Positions 8,600 to 18,216 of a DNA stretch of 64,000 bases are shown in pieces. The first letter of the stretch is position 1, and each line of letters begins with the position of its first letter. A program made the translations under genes and the position numbers. The DNA is taken from assembly GCF_947497555.1 (NCBI RefSeq), contig NZ_CANMGY010000001.1, positions 310,001 to 374,000 of the forward strand, in the 5' to 3' direction. This stretch comes from an uncultured Umboniibacter sp. GTDB taxonomy: Bacteria > Pseudomonadota > Gammaproteobacteria > Pseudomonadales > DSM-25080. Under the pieces are notes generated by a model that was given only the letters and a program-made list of their open reading frames with translations, ran no database searches and was not told the DNA's origin.

Positions 8600-9172
8600 T
8601 CACATAAATCGTGATAAAAATCGGTGAATAGCGGGGAGGTAACGCGGGTAGTCCACAAAGCTGTGATCACCGCCATACTCAATAGAGCATTTTGCGCTCG
8701 CGTAGCGCTCCGTCGCCTGTTTAAAATCTAGTGTCGCATCATGCGTCTGAACCATCAACCACAAAGATTGCGGCGCGCCAATCTCATCACTCGTTAGGCC
8801 TTCCAAAAAGTCCACATCGGCTTGGCTAAACTCAAAGTAACGATCCGTGTGCCAAAACTTATTGGTGCCTATGTGATCGCGCAGCGCATTCGCTGGTGTT
8901 ACTGCGGGATTAATCATAACTGCCGGAATCTTAAGGTATCGATGCACCGCGTTGGCATAAAAACCGCCCAGAGATGAGCCTAAGACACCACTCGGCTGGG
9001 TGCTTTCCACCAGCTGTTGAATCTGCTGCCAGGCTTGCTCTGGCGAAATAGCTAACTGCGGCGCGTGCACCGTAACCTCCGGATGGTGTTCCGCATACCA
9101 GTTGAGGGTTTGCTGAGCCTTTAGAGATTGCGGGGAACTCGCAAAGCCGTGCAAATACAACAGGTCTTTCAA
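8600..9172 (-). CDS. yqiA: YqiA-type alpha/beta-hydrolase esterase
   Basis: 190 residues, matching the YqiA family (E. coli 193). The motif LYLHGFASSP gives the oxyanion loop. The nucleophile elbow is GSSLGGFYA, and the catalytic histidine is probably in GGDHSFVDY near the C-terminus. E. coli YqiA hydrolyses short-chain acyl esters and its physiological role is unclear. The gene sits between cpdA (4-base overlap) and parE, the same place as in E. coli, which supports the name. Confidence 0.9.
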   Translation of the reverse strand: MKDLLYLHGFASSPQSLKAQQTLNWYAEHHPEVTVHAPQLAISPEQAWQQIQQLVESTQPSGVLGSSLGGFYANAVHRYLKIPAVMINPAVTPANALRDHIGTNKFWHTDRYFEFSQADVDFLEGLTSDEIGAPQSLWLMVQTHDATLDFKQATERYASAKCSIEYGGDHSFVDYPRYLPAIHRFLSRFM

Positions 9173-9912
9173 TCAACTACTCCAACGCGGCGCACTTCGG
9201 TGTGATAGCTGCCATCAACATTAAGACTAAAACGTCTATAGCCTGGGGCGAGGGTCTTATCTAGCGCGAAATCCACTGCCCCCGCCTTAAACTGGCGGCT
9301 TGTAGCGGGCGTGCAATACCAATCAACACCGGCAAAACTGGCGCTTTTCTCCTGATGGACATGGCCATTAGCTAGCCATTGTACCTGCTGATTTGCTGAG
9401 ACTATTTCCGCTAGGTCATCGCCGTCGCGCAGGCACTGTGGGTCAATCCACTCAGTACCCACTGGTTCAGGTGGATGATGAACAAATATACCCACATAAT
9501 CCGCTGTCTTAGTTAACCAGTGGCTAAAGTTGTTCAGTTGCTGCTCACCAATACGACCCCATACCTTGCGCGGTACCGCGGAGTTTAAAAATGCCAACTT
9601 CCAGCCAGGAAGCGTCCATTCGCGTACTAACGACTGACCTAGTTCAACTTCCATGACCGCTGGATCATCATGGTTGCCGGGCACCCAAACAACCGGCGTA
9701 TTGGGTAGAATTTGTTTTACTAACACGCCAATTTGCCGATAGGCTTCCGCGCAGCCATCGTCGGCGATATCTCCGCTAACCACCAATAAATCAACCGGAT
9801 TTGCAGCGATATCCTGTAAAACAGCCGTACAGCCTGTTACGAATTTTGGCTTAGTGGTTGCGCTAAAATGACAATCGCTAATCTGCGCGATCGTCGCAAC
9901 TATTCCTTCCAT
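9169..9912 (-). CDS. cpdA: 3',5'-cyclic-AMP phosphodiesterase
   Basis: 247 residues from ATG 9912 (GGGAG 5 bases upstream; GTG 9918 is an alternative). The class III metallophosphoesterase motifs appear in order: ISDCHF, VVSGDIADDG, PGNHDDP, HHPP and NGHVHQ. They supply the dinuclear metal site that hydrolyses cAMP to AMP and so damps CRP signalling. The first motif has Cys where many members have Thr, outside the metal ligands. The start overlaps the end of yqiB, and the stop overlaps yqiA. Confidence 0.92.
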   Translation of the reverse strand: MEGIVATIAQISDCHFSATTKPKFVTGCTAVLQDIAANPVDLLVVSGDIADDGCAEAYRQIGVLVKQILPNTPVVWVPGNHDDPAVMEVELGQSLVREWTLPGWKLAFLNSAVPRKVWGRIGEQQLNNFSHWLTKTADYVGIFVHHPPEPVGTEWIDPQCLRDGDDLAEIVSANQQVQWLANGHVHQEKSASFAGVDWYCTPATSRQFKAGAVDFALDKTLAPGYRRFSLNVDGSYHTEVRRVGVVD

Positions 9913-10376
9913 GGCCACTCCCAGTTCATCGGACTCTTGCCAAATTTATCACAATGCGCCAGCCATTCGCGAACAAAACGATGCAACTGCGCCTTTTCAT
10001 CGGGATGTAGCATTCGATCATTGGGATAGGGGTACTTCGGCAATAATTGATGGAGGTGATCACAGCGAACAATATCGGCAATGCTGGCATCATGATAAGC
10101 ACGAATTTGCATCGCAAAGCCGCGAGTGAAGGTGGAGTCCGACTTGGGCGTTAATTGAATTACCGCGGTGTAGGGAGTCACCTCTACCACCTCCAGATGC
10201 ACATCGTTCTGGTAATCTTCGTCACCCATTACCAGCGTTCGGCTTGCGTGCAGCGACATCTTGCCCAAAAAACGCGATAGCAGCAGGTAAATCAGTTCGC
10301 CGTCGCGTTGCAGCGCAGCTAAGTCTACGGAATATTTCACTTCACACTCAAGCTCGTATAGTTGAGTAGCAGCCAC
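9900..10376 (-). CDS. yqiB: YqiB family protein (DUF1249)
   Basis: 158 residues of a soluble protein with the DUF1249 hallmarks: an N-terminal block YELECEVKYSVDLAALQRDGEL, a central VTPYTAVIQLT and a C-terminal KFGKSPMNWEWPW. The family is conserved between nudF and cpdA across gammaproteobacteria but has no assigned biochemical function. It overlaps nudF by 40 bases and cpdA by 13, so the operon is translated as a closely coupled unit. Confidence 0.85.
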   Translation of the reverse strand: MAATQLYELECEVKYSVDLAALQRDGELIYLLLSRFLGKMSLHASRTLVMGDEDYQNDVHLEVVEVTPYTAVIQLTPKSDSTFTRGFAMQIRAYHDASIADIVRCDHLHQLLPKYPYPNDRMLHPDEKAQLHRFVREWLAHCDKFGKSPMNWEWPWKE

Positions 10377-10948
10377 TGCAAACAGATGATCGTCGCGGAG
10401 TTATCCACCGCACCTGTCTGCATGAGTTGCTGCGCTTCAGGAATAGAGTAGGTGGCTAAGCGAATATCTTCGTTCTCAGACTCCAGGCCAAAAACCCCGC
10501 CAACATTTTCTAGATCCACTAAAGCGCAATACAGGTAAAAACGTTCGTCCACACCGCCCGGACTTACTAGGTAGTCGCAGATAGGCAACAACTGATCCAC
10601 CGTTACCGTGACGCCCGCTTCCTCAAAGGACTCTCGAGCGGCCACTTGCTTTGGACTTTCATCGGTATCAATCATTCCGGCCACAACTTCGTGCAACCAG
10701 GGCGACCCATCTCTAGCTAGCGCCCCAATACGAAACTGCTCTACCAAAGCAACCCTATAAAAATGTGGGTCATAGAGTAACACTCCCACCGCGTTACCAC
10801 GCTGAAAGAGCTCACGAGATAACCACGGGGTCATCTCACCATCGAATTTGCGATGACGCAGGGTAAGTTTAGATATCTTAAAGAACCCGTCATAACATAC
10901 GTCGGTAGACGAGACTTCTACATCATCCTTACCAAGTTGCTTAGTCAT
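10337..10948 (-). CDS. nudF: ADP-ribose pyrophosphatase (Nudix hydrolase)
   Basis: 203 residues. The Nudix box GX5EX7REUXEEXGU is complete: G at the start of GMIDTDE, then RESFEEAGV. The upstream block LVEQFRIGAL and the downstream LVSPGGVDERFYLY match the NudF/TrgB ADP-ribose pyrophosphatase group, which hydrolyses ADP-ribose to AMP and ribose 5-phosphate. It is the first gene of the nudF-yqiB-cpdA-yqiA-parE operon, with a 161-base gap before the divergent AraC-type gene that should hold both promoters. Confidence 0.92.
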   Translation of the reverse strand: MTKQLGKDDVEVSSTDVCYDGFFKISKLTLRHRKFDGEMTPWLSRELFQRGNAVGVLLYDPHFYRVALVEQFRIGALARDGSPWLHEVVAGMIDTDESPKQVAARESFEEAGVTVTVDQLLPICDYLVSPGGVDERFYLYCALVDLENVGGVFGLESENEDIRLATYSIPEAQQLMQTGAVDNSATIICLQWLLLNYTSLSVK

Positions 10949-11109
10949 ATTCAGTCCTGATTGGATAATTTAAAATTGGCGCGCTCAGTTGATTCGCTAA
11001 CAATCGTTGCTTTCCCCATGACATTAAACACCACGGCTTATTTTTCTGGCTAATTCCCTTATACTAGACGCTACAGCACCTCAATAACAGATGAGTAAAG
11101 TAGCGCACT

Positions 11110-12147
11110 ATGAAGTTGGCCTCTCAAACCACGACCATTGGAACTTGGGCGCTCGCCATTAAGCGAACGCTAGACGCTCGTGGGGTTAACGGTGACAAAC
11201 TGCTGCGCGAAGCGGGCATTGATGTCAGTCAATGTGGCGACCCTAACACCCGCCTCCCTAGCCAGAAACTCAACCGACTATGGGAGTTAGCGGAAGTAGC
11301 CACCGGCGACCCCCGCTTTGGGCTTAGCGTACCGATGTTCGTGCACGCCACCACGCTCCATGCTATGACCATGGCTAACTTTGCCGCCACCAGTTTGTAC
11401 GACGCATTTTCCCGTTCGGCGCGCTTTTCGCGCATCATTACCACCACCATGCAGTTCGCCCTCAACAAACAGGATGGCGTCTATGAAATTGAATACCTGC
11501 TCACGGAACCTAACTCACTCAGTCAGCATGGTGTAGAAGCCAGTATGTTGCTATGTGTCCGCATGGCTCGTGAAATAGATCTAAACCCTGAAAATAAGCC
11601 CATAGCCGTTCACCTAAAGCGTCGTGAAAATAATGATCGAGCTTTCTTTGAACAGGCTTTTGGCTGCCCTGTTCATTTTGAATCTCAGCGCTGGTTTATT
11701 GAAATGGATGCCGCTCAGGTGGAAGCACCATTACCCACTGCAAACCCAGAAATTTTACAAAGCTGTGAGCGTATCATGGCCGAGTATTTGGCGCGGATGG
11801 ACAAGGCGGATATTAGCCATCGTGTTTATCAGCTAATCTTAGAATATCTCTCCACCGGCGAGCCATCTCAGGAGCGGGTTGCCGATGCTCTCCATATGAG
11901 CACCCGTAGCTTGCACCGGAAGCTGACCGCTGTAGGCACCAATTTTAAATCACTTTTGGATAACACTCGCCGAGAATTGGCAATGCAATACATTCGCCAA
12001 AGTAATCTCTCTATTGCCGACATAACGTATAACTTAGGCTTCTATGACGCGAGTAGTTTCTCGCGCGCTTTTAAGCGCTGGACGGGTGTGTCACCGGCTA
12101 AGTATCGTCGTGACGTTGCCTTGAACTCACCGGCACAACAGGAATAA
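11110..12147 (+). CDS. AraC-family transcriptional regulator (Arabinose_bd type)
   Basis: 345 residues. The N-terminal 220 residues resemble the PF12625 effector domain found in regulators such as OruR/ArgR-like and VirS-like proteins (for example LREAGIDVSQCGDPNTRLP and RFGLSVPMFVH). The C-terminal 100 residues hold the double helix-turn-helix, with STRSLHRKLTAVGTNFKSLL and the classic second motif SIADITYNLGFYDASSFSRAFKRWTGVSPAKYR. Ligand and targets are not apparent. It is divergent from nudF and 62 bases before ubiE, but is probably a separate unit. Confidence 0.85.
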   Translation: MKLASQTTTIGTWALAIKRTLDARGVNGDKLLREAGIDVSQCGDPNTRLPSQKLNRLWELAEVATGDPRFGLSVPMFVHATTLHAMTMANFAATSLYDAFSRSARFSRIITTTMQFALNKQDGVYEIEYLLTEPNSLSQHGVEASMLLCVRMAREIDLNPENKPIAVHLKRRENNDRAFFEQAFGCPVHFESQRWFIEMDAAQVEAPLPTANPEILQSCERIMAEYLARMDKADISHRVYQLILEYLSTGEPSQERVADALHMSTRSLHRKLTAVGTNFKSLLDNTRRELAMQYIRQSNLSIADITYNLGFYDASSFSRAFKRWTGVSPAKYRRDVALNSPAQQE

Positions 12148-12209
12148 TTCCCTTAATTTTGCGATCCCTTTCAGGTTAGAATGATCGTACAGCTGACTAA
12201 GGTTAAAGC

Positions 12210-12959
12210 ATGAGCAAGCAAGATAAGACCCACTTTGGTTACTCCGAAGTTCCCGTTGAAGAAAAAGTCGAAAAAGTTGCCGGTGTTTTCCACTCGGTAG
12301 CCGCTAAATACGACATCATGAATGATTTGATGTCCGGTGGCGTGCATCGCCTTTGGAAGAAGTACACCATTGAGTGTTCAGCGGTTCGCCCAGGCTCCAA
12401 GGTACTCGACATTGCCGGCGGTACGGGTGATCTTACTCTGGCCTTCTCAAAGCTCGTTGGCAGTGAAGGGCAAGTGGTTCTCGCAGACATCAATAGCTCT
12501 ATGCTCAACGTCGGTCGTGACCGCCTCATCGATAAGGGCGTTGGCGCACAGGTTCAATACTGTCAGGCCAATGCGGAATGTCTGCCCTTTCCCGACGACT
12601 ACTTTGACTGTATTACCATTGCCTTTGGCCTGAGAAACGTGACCGATAAGGACGCAGCGCTTCGCTCCTTCCATCGCGTGCTGAAGCCCGGCGGCAGGGT
12701 ATTAGTTCTTGAATTCTCGAAGCCAAGCAACCCATTGCTATCCAAAGTCTATGATACCTACAGCTTCAAGGCACTCCCATTTATGGGTAAGTTAATCACC
12801 GACGATGCCGACTCCTACCGCTATCTAGCTGAATCTATTCGCATGCATCCAGACCAGGAAACGCTGCGCAGCATGATGGACGATGCGGGCTTCGCTAATA
12901 CCAAATATGACAATCTTACCGGCGGCATTGTAGCGCTACATCGAGGTGTTAAGCCTTGA
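12210..12959 (+). CDS. ubiE: Demethylmenaquinone/ubiquinone C-methyltransferase
   Basis: 249 residues (E. coli 251). The N-terminus [24 protein letters not shown] and the motif [17 protein letters not shown] are UbiE signatures. The SAM-binding loop is [11 protein letters not shown], and [21 protein letters not shown] is the usual post-motif region. It C-methylates the benzoquinone ring in ubiquinone (and menaquinone) synthesis. It overlaps ubiJ and heads the ubiE-ubiJ-ubiB-hisI-hisE-tatABC run, an order I know from Pseudomonas. Confidence 0.96.
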   Translation: MSKQDKTHFGYSEVPVEEKVEKVAGVFHSVAAKYDIMNDLMSGGVHRLWKKYTIECSAVRPGSKVLDIAGGTGDLTLAFSKLVGSEGQVVLADINSSMLNVGRDRLIDKGVGAQVQYCQANAECLPFPDDYFDCITIAFGLRNVTDKDAALRSFHRVLKPGGRVLVLEFSKPSNPLLSKVYDTYSFKALPFMGKLITDDADSYRYLAESIRMHPDQETLRSMMDDAGFANTKYDNLTGGIVALHRGVKP

Positions 12960-13555
12960 TCGAGGTCGCTGCCACCGCATCTTTAGAACAGGCTGTGAAC
13001 GGAGCGCTGTCGCTAGACCCTGGTGCCAAGCATGTGTTGGCGCCACTCAATGGCTGCGTACTAAAGCTGAGTATTAGCTCGCCCACCATAACCCTATTCG
13101 CCATATTTTCCGGTGCCGAGATAAACCTCTATCAGCAGTACGCCGGTGATGTGCATTTAGAGCTAAGTGGCAGCGCGACTGAATTCGTCGCTATGGCTCG
13201 CAATCCAAAGAGTAATGCGTTAATTGATAGTGGTGTTAAAGCGCATGGGCAAACGGGAGTGTTGATCAAACTCAATGAGGCACTCCCCAAGCTAGATCTA
13301 GATCCCGAAGGAAAACTCGCCGAATGGGTGGGCCCTATTGCAGCCCACCAAATTGGCAGTGGGGCTCGCAAGCTCTGGTCAGGGCTGAAGCAAGCTAAAG
13401 TTTCCTTTGACCGCCTCGCCGGCGAGTCTATTCACTATGAAGCGAGACTGGCACCATCAAGTGACGAGTTAGCTCAATTTTCTGCGGATGTCCGCGATGT
13501 CCAACGTCGCTTCGAGCGTCTTGAAGCACGCTTCAATCAATGGAAATCTCGCTAA
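12956..13555 (+). CDS. ubiJ: Ubiquinone biosynthesis accessory factor UbiJ (SCP2 domain)
   Basis: 199 residues (E. coli 201). The start is TTG 12956, overlapping the ubiE stop as TTGA. An SCP2 sterol-carrier fold covers residues 1-110 ([21 protein letters not shown], then [16 protein letters not shown]). A helical C-terminal part ends in a coiled coil ([19 protein letters not shown]). UbiJ is a lipid-binding scaffold of the soluble Ubi complex. Position between ubiE and ubiB confirms the call. Confidence 0.9.
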   Translation: MIEVAATASLEQAVNGALSLDPGAKHVLAPLNGCVLKLSISSPTITLFAIFSGAEINLYQQYAGDVHLELSGSATEFVAMARNPKSNALIDSGVKAHGQTGVLIKLNEALPKLDLDPEGKLAEWVGPIAAHQIGSGARKLWSGLKQAKVSFDRLAGESIHYEARLAPSSDELAQFSADVRDVQRRFERLEARFNQWKSR

Positions 13556-15174
13556 TGTTTCGCGCACTCAAACGTGCCTTTGTGGTACTCCGACAACTTA
13601 AACGCTTTGGTGTCCATGAACTTGTAGCGCATCGCTTACCTATTGGAGCCAAATTAGTACTACTCCTTTTGGGGCCAACGGATAGCTCCTGGCAGAACAA
13701 ACCAATGGGCGAACGCATTCGCGCCTGTTTGGAGTCACTGGGCCCAATCTTCGTTAAGTTTGGCCAGTTACTGTCCACCCGCCCAGACTTAATCCCGCAC
13801 GATATTGCCCAACAACTCGCCTACCTCCAAGACAAAGTCACGCCCTATCCGAGTGAACTGTTCATGGAACGTGTTGAACAGAGTTTACAACGGCCGCTAG
13901 ATGAAATGTTCGCGTCCGTTGAGCCACAGCCATTGGCTTCGGCCAGTGTCGCACAGGTTCACCGAGCCACGCTATTGGATGGATCTGAAGTCGTCATAAA
14001 GTGTCTTCGCCCCGATCTAGGGTCCGTCATTGACGACGATATTGCCCTCATGCACTGGCTTGCTCGCAAGGCACTTCAGTGGCTTCCCGATGCCAAACGC
14101 CTGCGACCTACCGAGGTGGTTAGCGAGTACCAACTTACGATAGAGCGCGAACTAGATCTGCGTATTGAAGCAGGCAACGCCTCGCTTTTCCGCCGTAACG
14201 CTCATAATAAGGGGCACCTATATCTGCCCGAAGTTTACTGGGACTACTGCACCCAAGATGTCATGGTGTCTGAATACATTGACGGCATCCCCGTCAACGA
14301 TATGGCGCAGATCAAAGCTCAAGATACAAACCTCAAGATCCTTGCTGAACGCGGTGTGGAGATCTTCTTCACTCAAGTGTTTGAAGAGAACTTCTTTCAC
14401 GCCGACATGCACCCCGGCAATATCTTCGTGAGCAGAAAGAATCCTAGCAACCCTACCTACATGGCCGTTGATTGTGCCATTGCCGGGTCGCTTAGCCGAG
14501 AGGATCAATACTATTTAGCCCGCAACCTATTGGCGATTTTCCGTCGCGACTACCGTCAAGTGGCGGAGCTACATATCGATTCCGGTTGGGTACCCGCTGC
14601 CACTCGCGTCGGTGATTTTGAAACCACAATCCGCTCCGTGTGCGAACCGATCTTCGAGAAGCCCCTAGGCGAGATTTCCTTTGGTAACGTGCTAGTCAAC
14701 CTATTCCAAACGGCAAGACAGTTTGATATGCAGGTTCAGCCGCAACTAGTGCTATTGCAAAAGACGCTACTCAACATTGAAGGAATGGGTCGCCAGCTTT
14801 ATCCGCAGCTGGATATTTGGGCTACCGCTCACCCCTTCTTGGAAAACTGGCTGAAGCATCGCTTTAAACCAACCACGTTGTGGGAGGAGCTAAAGCGCTA
14901 TGGTCCCGACTGGTTAGAGAAGTTCCCGCAAGTTCCTAATTTGTTATTTGATGCCATCCAGCAGGCGGCTAAGCCAAACACGGAAAAGGTTGAAGTCCCT
15001 GCAAAGACCAAGACTTCGCGCACCCGCGCCTTAGGTTCGGTAACGCTGGTGATGGGTATTGTGGCAGGCGTCAGTGCAGGCCTGGTCTGGCCGGAACTAC
15101 TTAACCGTGACACCGCGCTAGTCTGTGGTGCTCTCGCGGTGGGTTGGGTAATAGCTCGGTTAAGCCGTACTTAA
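13555..15174 (+). CDS. ubiB: Atypical kinase-like ubiquinone biosynthesis protein UbiB
   Basis: 539 residues from ATG 13555, which overlaps the ubiJ stop as TAATG; ATG 13540 is an upstream alternative. The ADCK/UbiB hallmarks are the KxGQ motif in FVKFGQLLSTRPDLIP, the Ala-rich loop ASASVAQVHRA, the lysine VVIKCLRPD and the catalytic-loop region FFHADMHPGNIFVS. Two C-terminal hydrophobic helices (from about residue 485) anchor it in the inner membrane. It is an ATPase that helps extract or deliver quinone intermediates to the Ubi complex. Confidence 0.95.
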   Translation: MFRALKRAFVVLRQLKRFGVHELVAHRLPIGAKLVLLLLGPTDSSWQNKPMGERIRACLESLGPIFVKFGQLLSTRPDLIPHDIAQQLAYLQDKVTPYPSELFMERVEQSLQRPLDEMFASVEPQPLASASVAQVHRATLLDGSEVVIKCLRPDLGSVIDDDIALMHWLARKALQWLPDAKRLRPTEVVSEYQLTIERELDLRIEAGNASLFRRNAHNKGHLYLPEVYWDYCTQDVMVSEYIDGIPVNDMAQIKAQDTNLKILAERGVEIFFTQVFEENFFHADMHPGNIFVSRKNPSNPTYMAVDCAIAGSLSREDQYYLARNLLAIFRRDYRQVAELHIDSGWVPAATRVGDFETTIRSVCEPIFEKPLGEISFGNVLVNLFQTARQFDMQVQPQLVLLQKTLLNIEGMGRQLYPQLDIWATAHPFLENWLKHRFKPTTLWEELKRYGPDWLEKFPQVPNLLFDAIQQAAKPNTEKVEVPAKTKTSRTRALGSVTLVMGIVAGVSAGLVWPELLNRDTALVCGALAVGWVIARLSRT

Positions 15175-15220
15175 ATCGCCACCCAACTTGAATCTGGATA
15201 ATTAAGTGAATGAGAACGCT

Positions 15221-15607
15221 ATGAATAAGCTACTGAGTGACATCAAGTTCAATGATCAAGGGCTGGTCGCGGTCATTGCTCAGTGCGTTCACACCAAAGA
15301 CGTTTTAATGATGGCATGGATGAATGCAGAGGCCGTGACCTTAACGCTTAAAGAAGAGCGTGCCGTTTACTATTCCCGCTCGAGGCAGTCGCTATGGCGG
15401 AAGGGTGAGCAGAGTGGCAATGTACAGAAACTGCACCGTTTCGACCTAGATTGCGACGGCGATACCATCCTGTTAACCGTTGAACAGATAGGCGGAATTG
15501 CCTGCCATACCGGTCGTGGCAACTGTTTTTACAAAACAGCGAGTGACAATGGTTGGCAGATCAACCAGAATGTGATCAAAAGTCCGAAGGCAATGTATAA
15601 TGAATGA
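15221..15607 (+). CDS. hisI: Phosphoribosyl-AMP cyclohydrolase
   Basis: 128 residues from ATG 15221; GTG 15206 would add five residues and is not excluded. The conserved HisI blocks are ARQ-like SRSRQSLWRKGEQSGNVQ, DCDGDTILLTV and the zinc-binding CHTGRGNCFY. It opens the purine ring of phosphoribosyl-AMP in step 3 of histidine synthesis. It is a stand-alone domain, not the HisIE fusion of enterics, and overlaps hisE by 8 bases. Confidence 0.95.
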   Translation: MNKLLSDIKFNDQGLVAVIAQCVHTKDVLMMAWMNAEAVTLTLKEERAVYYSRSRQSLWRKGEQSGNVQKLHRFDLDCDGDTILLTVEQIGGIACHTGRGNCFYKTASDNGWQINQNVIKSPKAMYNE

Positions 15608-15929
15608 CATAATTGCGCAGCTTGAAACAACTATTCAAGCGCGAATCGATAGTGCTGATGAAAACAGCTCGTACGTATCTCAGCTACACAACAAAGGTCT
15701 GAATAAGATCTTAGAGAAAGTTGGCGAAGAGTGTACCGAGCTAGTGTTAGCGGCCAAGGATTATGAGAACGGCAGTGATGTTGAATCACTCCCTAAGGAA
15801 GCAGCCGACGTGCTGTTTCACATGATGGTTATGCTCAACCACTTGGGTTTAAGCATCAACGACGTTACACAGGTGCTTGCCTCGCGCACGCAGCAATCCG
15901 GACTAGAAGAAAAGGCCTCAAGAGGCTAA
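15600..15929 (+). CDS. hisE: Phosphoribosyl-ATP diphosphatase
   Basis: 109 residues of the all-helical MazG-like fold. The metal-binding motif is KVGEECTELVLAAKDY with EAADVLFHMMVMLNHLG. It removes pyrophosphate from PR-ATP in step 2 of histidine synthesis, just before the HisI step, so the overlapping gene pair covers two consecutive reactions. Twelve bases separate its stop from tatA, with AAGGAG in between as the tatA ribosome site. Confidence 0.95.
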   Translation: MNDIIAQLETTIQARIDSADENSSYVSQLHNKGLNKILEKVGEECTELVLAAKDYENGSDVESLPKEAADVLFHMMVMLNHLGLSINDVTQVLASRTQQSGLEEKASRG

Positions 15930-15941
15930 AAGGAGTTAATT

Positions 15942-16190
15942 ATGGCGCCGAGCATTTGGCAAATCCTCATCATCTTACTCATCGTAGTGCTATTGTTCGG
16001 CACGAAACGTTTGGGTGGATTGGGTTCTGACCTTGGTAAAATGATCAAAGGTTTCAAGTCATCCATGGGTGATGAAGACAACGCAAAGAAGGACGACGAA
16101 AACAGCGTCGCTCCTGCCGAAAAGATCAGCAGTGACGAGCGTAGCAAAACGACTACCACGGAAACCACTGAAAAGACCAAGCAGGACTAA
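15942..16190 (+). CDS. tatA: Sec-independent translocase subunit TatA
   Basis: 82 residues. A short N-terminal membrane helix ([20 protein letters not shown], carrying the FG hinge) is followed by the amphipathic helix [20 protein letters not shown] and a charged tail. TatA oligomers form the variable pore for folded proteins with twin-arginine signals. The AAGGAG site is 8 bases from ATG. The next gene starts 9 bases downstream. Confidence 0.95.
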   Translation: MAPSIWQILIILLIVVLLFGTKRLGGLGSDLGKMIKGFKSSMGDEDNAKKDDENSVAPAEKISSDERSKTTTTETTEKTKQD

Positions 16191-16199
16191 TCGCCGCGC

Positions 16200-16922
16200 A
16201 TGGACATCGGTTTTCTAGAGTTTCTCTTAGTGATGATTGTGGGGCTGTTAGTACTCGGCCCCGAGCGCATGCCCGAGGTTGCCCGTAAAGGTATTTACTG
16301 GTGGGGCCGCGCAAAACGCACCATCAATGATACGCGAGAGGAAATCGAACGGGAAATCGGTGCCGACGATATTCGCCGCCAGCTGCACAATGAAAACATC
16401 ATGAAGTCGCTGGGCGAAAGTAAGGCGGCGATTGAAGCTACCGTCAAAGAAACCACCGATAATATTCAGCGTTTTAAGACCATTGGCGAGAAAAAACCGC
16501 GCCATGGCAGCAGTGCAGCTAACGAAGGCTCCTTGGAGACCAGTGGTTCAACTGACAGCTTAGAGACTGTAAATGGCAGCAGTAATGCAGTCGATGGTCC
16601 GTCCCAACTTCAATCCAACGAAAGCACAGAGCGAAACGAGGCCCTGGCACCAAGCGAGGCTGTTAGCGAGTCCGTGATCGCGGCTAAACAACGCCGAGCG
16701 GATGAACTTGCGGTGATCAAAGCGAAAAAGGAGTTAGCCGCAATCCGCCAAGCGGAGGCGGAGCTAGCCGAACACATGGCAGTTAATGCAAGCAGCGCGG
16801 AGAAAGCAGATGCTCCAGCTGCTAGCGATATGAGTTCAGACGCAGAGACTAGCTCAGGTAGTCAGCATGCTAACGGCGCTTCCAGCTTAAGCAGCGAATC
16901 GGACCAAAAGGACAACCCGTGA
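16200..16922 (+). CDS. tatB: Sec-independent translocase subunit TatB, long tail
   Basis: 240 residues, longer than E. coli TatB (171). The N-terminus is canonical: [20 protein letters not shown] with the ERMPEVAR hinge, then an amphipathic helix to about residue 100. The remaining 140 residues are Ser/Ala/Glu/Asn-rich and low complexity, with one predicted helix ([20 protein letters not shown]). TatB with TatC forms the signal-peptide receptor. The stop overlaps the tatC GTG start. Confidence 0.93.
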   Translation: MDIGFLEFLLVMIVGLLVLGPERMPEVARKGIYWWGRAKRTINDTREEIEREIGADDIRRQLHNENIMKSLGESKAAIEATVKETTDNIQRFKTIGEKKPRHGSSAANEGSLETSGSTDSLETVNGSSNAVDGPSQLQSNESTERNEALAPSEAVSESVIAAKQRRADELAVIKAKKELAAIRQAEAELAEHMAVNASSAEKADAPAASDMSSDAETSSGSQHANGASSLSSESDQKDNP

Positions 16923-17704
16923 GCGAGAATACGGCTAAAAAATCGACGTTTGTGGGCCACCTTATAGAGCTGCGTAGTCGACTACTAAAAATGTTCGCCG
17001 CGGTGTTTGTGGTATTCGCCTGTCTCTTCCCGTTCGCCAACGAACTCTACCAAATTGTCTCCGAGCCACTGCGTCGCTATTTGCCAGAGGGTTCATCGAT
17101 GATTGCCACGGAAGTGGCTTCCCCATTCTTAACGCCGTTTAAGTTAACGCTGATGCTGGCATTTGTAACCGCCATCCCCATTGTGTTGGGGCAAATCTGG
17201 GCGTTTATCGCACCAGGACTGTATAAGCGCGAACGCCATATTGTGGCACCACTCCTGTTCTCATCAGTAGCCCTGTTCTATGGCGGCATGGCGTTCTGTT
17301 ACTTTGTAGTCTTCCCGCTCGTCTTTGGGTTCTTTACTTCAGTGGGCCCTGAAGGGGTAGCGGTGATGACTGATATCAACCTCTACCTTAATTTCGTCAT
17401 TAAGCTAATGCTCGCCTTTGGCATCGCCTTTGAGATCCCCGTCGCAGTTTTCATCTTGGCCTGGGTAGGTGCTATCGACGCTAATAAGCTAGCGCAAAAG
17501 CGTCCGTACATCATCGTCGGCTGCTTTGTGGTAGGAATGCTGCTAACGCCTCCCGATATCATTTCACAAACTCTGTTAGCGGTACCTATGTGGATGCTAT
17601 TTGAAGTGGGCAGCTTCTTCGCCAAGATGATCCAGCGTTCTAAGGCGAATAATAGGGACCAAGAAGACACAGCTAATGACAGCCCTGAGCAGGATGCTAA
17701 CTAG
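16919..17704 (+). CDS. tatC: Sec-independent translocase subunit TatC
   Basis: 261 residues with six membrane helices. The cytoplasmic N-terminal signature [14 protein letters not shown] contains the conserved Glu that helps bind the RR motif. Start is GTG 16919, overlapping the tatB stop (GTGA). TatC is the core receptor of the twin-arginine pathway. The tail after helix six is polar (about 30 residues). Confidence 0.96.
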   Translation: MSENTAKKSTFVGHLIELRSRLLKMFAAVFVVFACLFPFANELYQIVSEPLRRYLPEGSSMIATEVASPFLTPFKLTLMLAFVTAIPIVLGQIWAFIAPGLYKRERHIVAPLLFSSVALFYGGMAFCYFVVFPLVFGFFTSVGPEGVAVMTDINLYLNFVIKLMLAFGIAFEIPVAVFILAWVGAIDANKLAQKRPYIIVGCFVVGMLLTPPDIISQTLLAVPMWMLFEVGSFFAKMIQRSKANNRDQEDTANDSPEQDAN

Positions 17705-17707
17705 GCG

Positions 17708-18169
17708 ATGAACTACTGGCTAGTGAAGTCCGAACCGGACGACTTTTCGCTTAAGGATTTAGAAGCCCTCGGCAGTGACGGCGAGGGTTGGAATGGTGTC
17801 CGAAATTATCAAGCTCGCAACTTTATGCGCGATGATATGGCACTGGGTGACCTCGTACTGTTTTATCACTCAAGCTGCAAACAGGTTGGCGTTGTCGGTA
17901 TTGCTAAGGTCGTTAAGACAGCGTACCCAGATCCGTCTCAGTTTGACCCAGATAGCAAATATTTTGACAGTAAAGCCACAGTGGATACGCCCAGATGGTT
18001 TCAGGTAGATATTGCCTTCGAACGTGCTCTGAGACGTGTACCTCTGTCAGCAATGAAAGCCAATGCAAAACTGGCTGGACTTGCACTGATCAAAGCCAGT
18101 CGGCTATCCGTAATGCCAGTGTCAACAGAACACTTTGCTGAAATCCTAAAGATGGGCGAAGTAACCTAA
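17708..18169 (+). CDS. EVE domain protein
   Basis: 153 residues covering one EVE domain (PUA-like fold). The N-terminus YWLVKSEPDDFSLKDL and the motif GWNGVRNYQARNFMRDDM are highly characteristic. FYHSSCKQVGVVGIAKV forms the pocket strand region. EVE domains bind modified bases or RNA; bacterial stand-alone members have no firm function. It starts 3 bases after tatC and is probably cotranscribed. Downstream a near-perfect 11-bp tandem repeat (GAGCAGAACTT/GAGCGGAACTT) lies at 18187-18208, with no obvious role. Confidence 0.9.
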   Translation: MNYWLVKSEPDDFSLKDLEALGSDGEGWNGVRNYQARNFMRDDMALGDLVLFYHSSCKQVGVVGIAKVVKTAYPDPSQFDPDSKYFDSKATVDTPRWFQVDIAFERALRRVPLSAMKANAKLAGLALIKASRLSVMPVSTEHFAEILKMGEVT

Positions 18170-18216
18170 TTAAGCTGATGCCCATTGAGCAGAACTTGAG
18201 CGGAACTTAAGCTTAT

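Noticed and set aside
18187-18208. 11-bp tandem repeat GAGCAGAACTT / GAGCGGAACTT
   Set aside because: Two copies only, in a 47-base gap between convergent genes, so probably a chance duplication.
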